Source: Acanthaster planci
Taxonomy: Eukaryota > Echinodermata > Asteroidea > Valvatida > Acanthasteridae
DNA length: 64,000 nucleotides
Assembly: GCF_001949145.1 (NCBI RefSeq)
Contig: NW_019091455.1
Coordinates: 299,017-363,016, forward strand
Direction of reading: 5' to 3'
Under the pieces are notes generated by a model, which worked only from the letters and a program-made list of their open reading frames with translations, was not told the origin of the DNA and did no database searches. Both the position numbers and the translations under genes were made by a program. Positions 39,301 through 51,300 of this stretch are shown here, piece after piece (position 1 is the stretch's first letter; every line of letters starts with the position of its first letter).

Positions 39301-42300
39301 NNNNNNNNNNNNNNNNNNNNNNNNNNNNNNNNNNNNNNNNNNNNNNNNNNNNNNNNNNNNNNNNNNNNNNNNNNNNNNNNNNNNNNNNNNNNNNNNNNNN
39401 NNNNNNNNNNNNNNNNNNNNNNNNNNNNNNNNNNNNNNNNNNNNNNNNNNNNNNNNNNNNNNNNNNNNNNNNNNNNNNNNNNNNNNNNNNNNNNNNNNNN
39501 NNNNNNNNNNNNNNNNNNNNNNNNNNNNNNNNNNNNNNNNNNNNNNNNNNNNNNNNNNNNNNNNNNNNNNNNNNNNNNNNTTTCTTGCTGGGTATAAAAC
39601 CATTCGTCTTCGATTCCGATGTCCCCGGCAGGAAGTGGTCAAACACCAAACTGGAATTAACATTCATCAAATATAATTCCAGAATTCCAAGCGGAACAGC
39701 AGCACTTGAATACAGTCATTAATCAATGTTGGACAATCCTTGTCAGGTAGCAGTATCTCATCACTATACTTCGGAAAATTTCTGCAAATTGAGTTCAAGA
39801 AAAATTGCAAGAAATATACAACAGCTGGAAGATTAAATTAAAATGATTATGCCTTCCAATTTTCCATCTGTTCAACTTTAAATTAAATATTCAAATATCA
39901 TTTGAAGTACATTGAAAAGACTCAACTCCTAAATTTTTTTCTGAAATGACTTAAATGCGGGCAAAATAACAGGACTCTTCATTGTAGAAATTAAGTGTGC
40001 ACCCATGGAAATGGAAAGTGCGATTGGAGGTTGCATCAGCATTAATGTTGACATTTGTAGCTACTGGCGATGTGGTATTTAAATTGCCTGGGTGAACTGG
40101 TGAATTAGCCATGTCTCTCAAAATAAGGGATTCTTGAGATGTTGTCAACAATGGGGAAGATTGACCCAGTGTTTGGCTAGGTGTGAGTGCTGGGAGCTCC
40201 GTATGAGATGACGATTCAGCAACTGACTGTTCAGAGTTCAAAGCATCAGCTAAAACAGTACTCATATTACGTTTCTTGCTCTCGTTGTGGCTGTAATTCT
40301 TGATGCTCGTTTATGAGTGATGGCCAGAAACAGCTATGATGTCTCTAGATTCGAAGCCAGCATTATCAAGAATTGTGACATTTGTAGCTCTGAAGCAATG
40401 GTTAGTATACACCTTGCCACATTTTGCTTCCATGGAAATAACCTTCAGTTTGTTGGACAGATTGTTTTTTTCCAAGTGGTGCATTACAATACCATGTGTC
40501 TGAGCTGGTGCAAGAGTTATCTTTCGGTCTTTGCCAAAGAGATTCACAGTTGGGATGCAGCTGTTGTATGTACAGGAGAAATGTGTTCACAGGACAGCAG
40601 GGGTTCCAGGGCACTTCATACATACATGCACATGTGAGACCTGCTTGGCTTTAGTCGTCATTTTCCCTGTTATTTTACGTCAGGTGATCACGTTTTGTGA
40701 TGTACAGTACCGCAGCCCGTTGGAATCAGTATGTATTTTGTAAGAGTGTGCCGAATATTCAAATAACCGAATATTCGATTATAATTTTTTTAATTTGAAT
40801 ATTAGAATGCAAAATTCATGAAGAGGGAGGGATAATTTTCTTTTGTTTTTAATGAAAGAAATTGTACTTTGAAGGCTTGTTCCAAGCAGATTCAAATGAA
40901 AAGTGACTGAAACCTTGCAACAATTAAAAATGTACATTATTCATTAAAAAATTTAAAAGAATATACACTTTCAACCGGAAGGGAAGTATTATTCGTTTCT
41001 TAAATCGTGGCTGGAGATACTATTAGACATGAGAAGTTATTACAGTGATAATAATTTACAACTGTGTGCATTATTGCAACTGATTTTGTACATGTATATG
41101 GTTCTCAGCAGACTGCCAGTTGGTACGACCGAACATTCAAATATTTGATCGAATTGAAGGTTGAATATTCAAATAGTAAATTATTCAAATTGACTCAGCC
41201 GTAGTATTTTGAAGTCCGTCTTTTTCATGTTCTTACATTTTCCCTGACTCAATTGCAAAAATAAATTATACTGTCTATGAACACTTTGTTCTGGAGACCA
41301 GCTGGTGTGCGGTAAATTTGTTACAGGTGAAGCATTTATTTTGTCCATGTTCTCATTTTCTAATTTTTTTCAAGAGAACGAGTACCACTTTGAAGCACCT
41401 GTTGGATCGCTCAAATTCCTGATCCTTTACAACATCAACTGGGTTGCTTTCTCTGTCTTTGAAATGTTTCAATAAACCATACCCGATAGATTGCATTGAT
41501 TTTTTGATGTAGTAATTACGGTCAACCTCCACAAAAAGTCATCAAGAGCTATGTTATTCATTTCCTCCACCACCAATAATGTTATGCCTCTTGTCACTGC
41601 AATAACTGGAGAAAATGTTCATGCAGCATTTCACACTCTCTTTAATGTTCTGTGAATCAGCAGAGTCAAGAAATTCTTTAAATTCCTTGTCAGAAGAGCA
41701 AATCTTTGGTGTTCCATTTTGCAATTGTGCAATGTTAGAATGTATTGACAACGATACACTCTGTGACATGGTGGCATTTTAAAAGGGCACCTGACTATTT
41801 GCACCTTCGTACTCTTGACCTGTTAAACATGTAGCTAGTAACCTACATGTAGTTGAGCAGGTTCGAGAGTGACAGATAAAGGTTTACGCAATGAGCCAAA
41901 ATACAACCTGGGTATTATTCATCAGAGTTGTAACGAGTCACTGATTTTTGTGACTCAAGTCGAGTGAAGTCATTTTACAGCAGAGACTCTAGTCGAGTCA
42001 TCTCACTGAGAAGTCGAGTCGAGTCATTTATTTTGCCCGAGTCAATTCGAGTCACAAACATTTGGACACATAATAAATAAACATCAAGAGACAGAAATTT
42101 GTTTGCTGTTTTGAATTTATTAATGAGGAGCATAGCACAACATTTGCTAAGTGTGAAAAAACTGCACTCAATAAAATCACTCTGCAGGTTTCAGTAGTTG
42201 CTTATCCCAAGAGAAAGCCCTGGAGATTTGCCTCACCAGGTGTCAATTTCATAGAGATGCCAAAGCAAAACATTTGCTTAATTGCAAAAAACCGTTGCTC

Positions 42301-45300
42301 AGTAAATAAGGTCACCACCCCAAGCTCTCTGTATTTGTCTTGCTAACCAAAATGTACAACTAAATACCATTCAAAACCAACATACATCAGATGGAGTTTA
42401 GGCCAGCAACCTTATTTTATTGAGTAACGGTTTTTAACACTTGGGCAAAATTTAAGCTTAAGCAGCTCCATGAAATTGGCCCGTGGTTGCAATAGCCACT
42501 ATGTTCAAACCATGTATCCATGCAAACATGTGCTGATGTAGGTACCAGAGTTGTAAGGAGTCACTGATTTTTGTGACTCAAGTCGAGTCATTTATCTCCA
42601 GGGACTTGAGTCGAGTCGAGTCACCCAAAAATGCGAATCGAGTCAGACTCGAGTCATTACAACTCTGTTATTCATTCTTTCGTTGCTACCGATATAGTTC
42701 TTTTTCAAAATGAGGCTGCATGGTACAGTCTTTTTGGAGCACTGGTATAAAACTTGTAAAACTAGCAAGCGACACATAACAAACTTTCGGCCAATCAAGA
42801 TACAGAATTTGTGGGTGAGGTGTTAATAAATACACTAGTGCCTACTGGTACAGGAGTTTATATACAACCTTCACAATGGAGGTCTATTTTGTTCTTTGGT
42901 CCAGACAAAAAAGACAAGGTCAATACACATGGGGGACATGTACAAGGCTGGCCCTTTAGTGTGCCCTTCTGTTCCTGTTGGAGGGCATGGTCACAGTTTG
43001 AAAATGAATCCTATCCTCTGATTCATGGAGGCTACCATACCACAAGGTTACTTGGCATCTATCAACTAATCAGTCTCGCTCTTTAGCTGACAGAGTATAC
43101 TTGTTCTGTCGTTGTTGGGATTACACATACATGTACATGTTTGTTGAAACATGTTTTGTCCTCACAACTTGGCCTCCACTTTCCTTGTAACAAAGAATTT
43201 ATCCCTTCGGTGTGGTATTTGATCAGGGTAAAAAAGTTGCTATCGGAGGTGTCTCAAGCTTTTACTCCCATCTGCCGGCAGTCTGAACGATTGGATTTAC
43301 ATGTAACTCAGACTAAGTCATCAGTGGATAGTAATAAGACTGGTGCTGGCAAACAAGCAGTTTATTTTTCTTGAGGTTCAGTGAGAGGACTGAGTCGTAT
43401 TTGTATATTTCTGGGGTTTTTTGTCCTCCATGCTGCAAATACGGCATACAAGCTCTTTTCTTCAGCAGATACACTCTGTAGATGGGCCACTTTGTGCTGC
43501 TTGCTCGCATACAAGTGCTATCAAAAAATGGGGGATGGGGCTATTCAGTAGACAGACCAGTGCATCGGTCTTTCAGCAAGTTCACAACCTGGAGGCCTTG
43601 TTGTCGAGAGTTTTTCAGTCTACTCTGTCGGATAATGGCAGGAATTGCATTTCCCAGCAATGGTACCCAAGCCATAGGCCACCATACCTTGGAGTGTCTG
43701 CCGGAATTCCTTATTTCTCAAACCGAAGATCACAACATTCATCCAGTTGTTAGTGAAATACAGGCTGTACACAACCGTAGGCACACCAGCCAAGAAGAAA
43801 TCTAACTGAAAAAGAGCCCAGACTACGGTGGTTGGCACCCAGCCCACTGCCACCACTGCAGACATGATTGCGACCGTGGAGAAGGATTTGGTGCTGATTC
43901 TTTTTGGTGGAATTCCTCCCTCTGCTGGTCGGTTCTCTTGGGCGATGCGTCGTGCTTGACGTCGAGAAATCACCAAGATGTGCAAGTACATAACCATAAT
44001 GGAGACCAGTCCAAAGGCAACAAGGCCAGATATTGTAAAGTGTATGGCAGTGCTGACTGTAGAGTTGCACTGGGATTGATCATATTGCTTTTGGTTGCCT
44101 AGCACAATGCTGAGAGTGGAGACCATTGTAACAATCGTCCAACTACAGAGAAGTGCAATTCTGGATCTGAGGACTGTCACCAAACGCGGATAATGTAGGG
44201 AGTAGGCAATGGCAAGATACAAATCAATGGTTAGAAAGAACAGTGACAGGAAACACTGGCAGTAGAACATATATGTTAAGGCGACATGCACGGAGCACAG
44301 AAATGACCCAAAAGGCCAGTATCCAACAATGAGTGAAATGATATCTGGCATCATTTCAAAAACACCAGTACACAAGTCGGACACTGTCAGGGAGACCATG
44401 AAAATCTTGCTGGTGGGCTGGATGTTGGTCATTCGTCCCAGGACTACCAAGCACAGTGTGTTGAGGATCAGTATTAGGATGGCTGTTGGAATGTAAATTG
44501 TCACAGTCAGGGTTCTCATTACTGTCCATTCATGCCCTTCAAAGGCAGGCATATCATCCAAGCTTGCATTGTTAGCCATTTTGCCCCATCAGAGTTGTAG
44601 CTCGCAGGTGCCAACCGCTAACATAGTTTACTCTTTAATACTTGGTTGCACTCAACAGGACATAATGCCTCAACAGCACAGCCTCTTTCAACGCAGAATC
44701 CTAAAATGCCAATTTGCCTGACATACAAGTATGATTGACACCGTATGCATTAGGCAAATTGAGAAGTTACGTGCATTGCATACACTAAATGCACTTTGCT
44801 CTATAATTGGTCAGAGATACCACCTTAAATTCATTGTCTTCCCACGCTGCTTTCTTCTGATATGCGTAAGTAGCGTTTCATATTTTAATGGCCATGATAA
44901 ATTGGACCTAAAAGCCCAATCTTCCTCCTGGCTCAAGACTCTGTGCCACGTATATGATATTTGACAAAATTGATTGAATAAAATGGCTCTATCCTCTTTG
45001 CGATGACGGCCTCAGTTTTTGTCTGGATTGTGAAAGGAAGTTCCTTGGTTTCCAAGTGTTTAGACATTGACATCATACGTTTTTGATCGAATGGAATAAA
45101 TTGGAAAGGCATAAGATTTGCTGTCATTTTCCACCGACCTCCCCACTTGGTACAGTAGCTCCTTTGTTGGCTTTTGTATGCTCTATTTAAAGAACTTTTT
45201 CATATGTGTAGAAAGTCTTAGATTAATTAAAGGAAAACAACCATGGAAAATGGAGAGAAGTCTATTACCAGATGTGTTCCTTTGTATAGAAAAATTATAA

Positions 45301-48300
45301 CTAAATACAGATACACGGTACATCACTGTTATTCCACTGGTGCCTCCCGTTGGGGTTTACACAGCCTACATTGTGTTGGTCTATTTTGTTCTCTAGTCAT
45401 GACAAAGATAATGAGGTTTGTACACATATTGTACAAGGCTGGACCTCCTGTTCCTGTGTGGATGGTATGGTCAAAATTTGAAAAGAAATCCTCTAGTCCC
45501 TGGAGGCTGCCGATTCCCAGGTGCAGATGAGGTCAGCTGATAACCTTCAACCAGAAAGAGCCTTTTTATCATTGCCCACAAGGATTGCCTCATGATTTTT
45601 TGACTGATTTCACTGGCTCCAGGATTGCTGAAACTTAAATGAATATGCATCAGACTTTGATTCAGACATACATGTACCAGTGTAGTAGGTTCACATTGAG
45701 AGATTGAATTAAATTCAGAGACTCGTATTAAAATTATATGAACTGCACTACAATTTCCTGACTGATTCACTGTTGGGCCTAGACTCACTGAAATACACGT
45801 ACAGGAATATCAAAGGACTTAGGGGGCCTTGGCCCTGCATGGTCTATTGTACTCCTGTGCATGTATTTTAACATACATGTATGATACCTGGTGCAGACAA
45901 GAAGCGCAACTCCAGATCACTACAATACGAGCAGGATCTTCGTATGGTTGCTTCTGTATATATTTTATTGAGCATACATGTACATGAACAACGACAACAT
46001 TCTGGAAACACAGAAACAGATGGCGTGCTTGATTAGGAATCTAACTCGAATCGATAAGTCTCAAACTATTCACTTTCCCTAGTGTCAAAGGTTAACATAA
46101 ATTGACATTCCGATGGAATTTATCAACTACGTCCGATACAACTGAACTAATTGCTAAACCAGATATCACTATAATTAGAATGAAGCTTAAACTGGAATTA
46201 GTGGGCTGGTCATGAATAAAACAAATGGAAGGCAGAGTGAAAATCAAACCATTAAACATGTTGAAATGTGACAAATTTGAGTCTAATTTGTCTAATGTCA
46301 TTGTATGTACAAACCGGGAATCTACTCAACGGGTGAGCCAGACTTATTAAGTAAATTACAAGCAACATTAGCAATCGCTAATGCAATCTTACCTTATTGT
46401 ACAATTTATTCCGTGCAATTCTAATCTTAGATAAAATTTTCAAAAATTTCAATTTTTCTATTTACTTGGTTTTCTTTTCCCGAACTTGTACCATCACACA
46501 GGATAAGACCAAACAATTCAAAAATGCGAACAAAGAATTTCATTGTTTATTAAGTTACGCGCAGACGCAACGCTTCTGCGCGCTGTTACACGGCAGTCCA
46601 GCTGTTACTCAATCCAAAACTTCTTGTCCATCTGTGCATTGATTGAGGGCACATGAGCGACATGCTGTTTGTCATTGTACAAGTGCCCTCGTGGCGTACG
46701 ATGCACATGTATTTCTAAGGTCACTAGTTTACATGCATGCCATCAACATTTGTTGTGACTCTGCACAGCGTTAGCTTGCTTGTTCTATTAGTAATGTCTA
46801 AGTAGACCTGTTTCTTACAAGTAGACATCGTATTACCACTCCTTCAGGTCTTGCAGTAAGTCTGCAGGATCTGCGTGCTTACAAAAGATGAAGCTAATTA
46901 CCTGCACCAACCAACGATCTTCCTTGAGATGACACATCACATCTGGAAATCTGCCGCAAATTGGTGCCTGATGCATGGGTACCAGTGGTGTTCAGTGGAG
47001 GTCCGAGTCTCAGTGTTTGTCACCAGGGAAGGGAAACTTGAGCATTGAGGAGACAGGCTGAGGGCTTTATTGCCTACTCTGTTGGGTGAATGCAGGAATT
47101 GCACTTCCCGGACATTGTCCCCAAGCAATTAGCCGCCATACCTTGAAGTGTCTGCCGGAATTCCTTATTTCTGCAACCGAATATTACAACATCCAGCCAG
47201 TTATTAGTGAAATACAGGCAGTGCATAACTCTGATCACGCCTGGCTGGTAGTAGATACCAAGCTCACCGAGAGTGCTGATTATCGTGGCTGGTAACCAGC
47301 CCACCGCAACTGCCACAGACATGATTACAACCCTTGCAAAAGATTTGGTGCTGGTTCTCCGTACTGGAAAGCCTTCCAATGCCGGTCGGTTCTCTTGGGC
47401 GATGCGCCGTGCCTGGCGTCGAGCAATCACCAGAATGTTCAAGTACATAATCAGGATGGAGACCAGTCCAAGAAGGGCAAGGATAGATACTGTATGGTCT
47501 AGTGCTGTGACAACTGTATTCACGCACTGGAAATCAGCATATGGACTTCGGTCGCTAAGAGTAGTGCCTAGGATACAAACTGTTGCAACAGCAGTCCAAC
47601 TGCTGAGAACAAGGATTTTTGATCTCTGGGTTGTTACCAAGCATGGATAATGTAGACAGTAGGCAATAGCGAGGTACTGATCGATGGTTAGAAAGAACAA
47701 TGACAGTAAGCATTGGCAGTAGAACAAGTATACCAAAGTTGCATGCACGTAGCACAGAAAAGACCCAAAAGGCCAGTATCCAACAATGAGTGAAATCATA
47801 TCTGCAACCATGTCAAAAATACCGGTACCGAAGTCAGATACGGTCAGGGAGACCATGAAGATCTTGCTGGTGGGCTGGATGTTGGTCACTCGTCGTAGGA
47901 CTACCAAGCACAGTGGGTTGAGGGTCAATATTAGGATGGCTGTTGGAATGTAAATTGCCACAGTCAGGGTCCTCAATACTGTCCATTCTTCCTCTGAAAA
48001 GGCAAGCATGTCACCCAAGCTTGCATTGTTAGCCATTTTGCCCTATTTGGAGCTGTAACTCTTGAGTTCTGATCTCAGAATAATTGTGTCCTCAGCGACA
48101 GACCACAACTGAACAGCATCTGTGGCTTTTCACAGGGCAGCAGTGTGACACTGCGAACCTGAGAGGCAGCCCCCAATTGGCATCAAAGTCTGTGGCAAGT
48201 GGGATGTATTACGTACACATGATATTTTCCTGTCATACACGTAATTGACAAAGGCAGTGTTTCTAAATTCCATAACATTTTCCTGCTCCTGAGGTACCCT

Positions 48301-51300
48301 GTTGACCCTTGTCATTGTAGATAACAGGTTCATTGTTACAGCCTTTACAGCAATATCTTTCAAGATGACAGCTTGTCAGTCTAGAGAGATCTGACTTTAA
48401 TAACATTAAAATGTAGAGCAGCAATAAAACTTCAATTGAGGTGCTGGGTAGTCCAAGTAGTAATGGCTCTACTGCCTCATTTGCAGATTTGACTTCATTC
48501 TGGTACACATGGTTGTTAAGTAGACATAAAAATGGAATGTTGAAGTAAGACTTACGTATAACTGAAGAAATTGGAGATCTGTTTATACCTCAAAACTGTC
48601 AAGTGCAATCCATGTACATGTGTTAGTGTAGAGAAATGTATCTCCAGTTAAATATATAGGTACAATGTATGCTTCGGAGTAATGCTTACTTGCATTATGT
48701 GCTATCAAAGATCTCTTGTTGTCTTTTCTTGTGAGTTGACCCAATGCCTACTGGTCTTGGAATCAGTTTGCTGGCTTTGCTGGGGGTCTTTATTGTCTGA
48801 TGCTTTTTTTGCCTAATCTGTTAAGTGAATGAGAGCACTGCATTTCCCAGCCATTGCATGCAAGCCAGAAGCCACCACTTCTCGAAGTGTCTGCCGGAAT
48901 TCCCGATTTCTTAGTCCAAAGATTACAACATTCACCCAATTTTTGGTGAAATACAATACGTTCGCAACAATGTCCAGGGTGTCTGGGTAGGAAGTATCAA
49001 GCACATGGAGAAACCAGATTATGATGGCTGGTACCCAGCATACTGCAACCACTGCAGACATGATTGCAACCGTGAAGAAAGATTTGGTGCTGATTCTTTC
49101 TGGTGGAATTCCTCCCTCTGCTGGTCGGTTCTCTTGGGCGATGCGTCGTGCTTGACGTCGCGAAATCACCAAAATGTGCAAGTACATAGCTAAGATCAAG
49201 ATCATTCCCAACAGAACGAAGCCAGATATTGCTAAGTCCACTGCAACGTTGAGTGTATTGTTGCATTTGAAACTGCTATATATGCTTGTATCACTAAAAA
49301 TAGTGGCTAGGATAGAAATTGTTAAATTGGTGGTCCAGCTGCAGACAGTGATTCCTCTTGCTTTCTTAACCGTCACCAAGCGCGGATAATGTAAACAGTA
49401 GGCAATGGCAAGGTACAGGTCAGTAGTTACGAAGAAGAGTGACAGGAAACTCTGGAGGTAGAACAGGTTGAACAAGATGATACGTAGGTAGCACAGAAAT
49501 GACCCAAAAGGCCAGTATCCAAGGCCACGCAAAACAGTATATGGTATCAAATCGAAAATACCATTACCCATGTCTGAGACAGTGAGGGATGTAATGAAGA
49601 TCTTGCTGGTGGGCTGGATGTTGGTCACTCGGTGAAGGACCACCAGGCACAGTGGATTGAGAGTCAGTGTTAGAATAGCAGTTGGAATAAAAATTGTCAC
49701 GCTGATGGCGCGCAGCACTGGCGAGTCATCCTCTTGAAACGTGGTCATATCAGTGCTTGCATTGTTTGCCATTCTGGATCACTGGAGTTGTAACCGATCG
49801 GTCCTGGTGGTTGTGTTCTCTGGGACTCAACAAAATGAGTTTTTGTGACTCCTTACTTGTCGGAAATTCAAAACTGTAAACTCGAATGCCAGATCGTAAT
49901 TGAGGTAATGTACAGCAGACAACAATGTGCATGCACCAGTACTGTTTGTATACATGTAGACCTGATCTTTTCTGCTCAATGAACCATCAGTGGCCTTCCT
50001 GTAATTGGTCCTCAGCTCTTACCCCTGTGGTCTGGTTCCTACTGCTGCTTGAAGCTAACAGGGATTGATGAATACAGTGGCCCTGACAGTACTTTATTAT
50101 TGATTTTTGTCTGGGTCTAGAGTTAAGACCCTGACTGATGAGATATGGAGGCAGTGTTTGGACTAATGACGGCCGAGACTATAGTCTAGGGACCTACATG
50201 TATCATGTTGCCTGTGCACTGGTGTGACACTGATGGGATGTGACATTCTTGTTAGTGTTTTGGCTTTTTTGTTGTAGTATCTCACTGCAAGAGCTTGGAA
50301 CAGTGTCGTTAACTCTGCTCACCCCTGTTCTGGATGCCGGTTGTTAATCATGTGTCCTTTGTTCAGTGCATATTTTATCAAAGAAATACAGTACTGTTCA
50401 TATCGTGTGTTGTCACTTTATAAGCACACGTCCTTGAAATACATGTCGTTTGTCTCTCAACAGAGCCCAGCTTGATAGATTCCATTTAGCTAGAGACGCA
50501 TGTTGCACACATCTCCTCTGTTCACACACCTGTTGACTTTTCACCTAGAAATTTATAAGCATGGAAGTATTCCTGAAGGCAGTATCTTCTGATTGTGATG
50601 TACATGTAAGCTTATAGCTGGTGAGGAAATACTTGTAATTGGTATAGCCATTTCGATGCAAATATGCAGCAAAACATCCTTCACTTTGAATATCAATATT
50701 TGGCCATCAGCACACTCTACTTCACAATTGAAATGCAAGGTTACATGTAAGTGGTCCAGAAGCCCTGGGCACTGATGTTCCGTGGTCCCTATGTAAAGGC
50801 ACCATGCAGCACTGTTGTCATTGTGCTGGTTAATGCTTGAGCCTCATGTTGTTGCTAAACTGTACACTTCAATATCAAAACTTCAAAGTGGGAAGCACAC
50901 TGCGTAGGCCCTTGTTAAAATCATTTCTGAGAAAGTGTTACATGTTGGCTTATTATCGTCATGCACTTCTACAACAATGAATCACCCGAACAGAGGAAAT
51001 TTAGGCCAGCAAAAGATGACAAATATTCCAGCAACTTGTTTGGGTGGGTGTTTGTAATGTGGGTGGGTGTAATGCAACACCGAGGTTCCCTGGAATGGGG
51101 TCACAGTTTTTCCTCATGAATATGAAAAACCTGCATTAGCATAAAACCAACAAGGCACCAAAATACCTTTCAAAGACAGAAACATTGAAATTCAATTTGA
51201 AAATGAAATACAAAGGTGTATTTCCAAAGGCATTGTTTATTTTTAAAATCACAGCTCAGAGACTCTCTAGTTTCCAAAAGAGGTTTAATTGGAACCTTCT

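Noticed and set aside
38956-39676. Four open frames of more than 200 codons
   Set aside because: They are almost entirely unknown residues from the 584-N assembly gap. The same applies to frames over 18956-19474 and 54652-55277.
30869-49772. Other-frame ORFs overlapping each GPCR (for example near 31032-31442, 43750-44070, 47264-47650)
   Set aside because: They recur at the same relative place in every paralogue because the DNA is duplicated; they show no independent features.
30869-49772. Calling the receptors trace-amine, melatonin or melanocortin receptors
   Set aside because: Residue 3.32 is not Asp, and no diagnostic ligand-site pattern of a named family was seen; only class A membership is supported.
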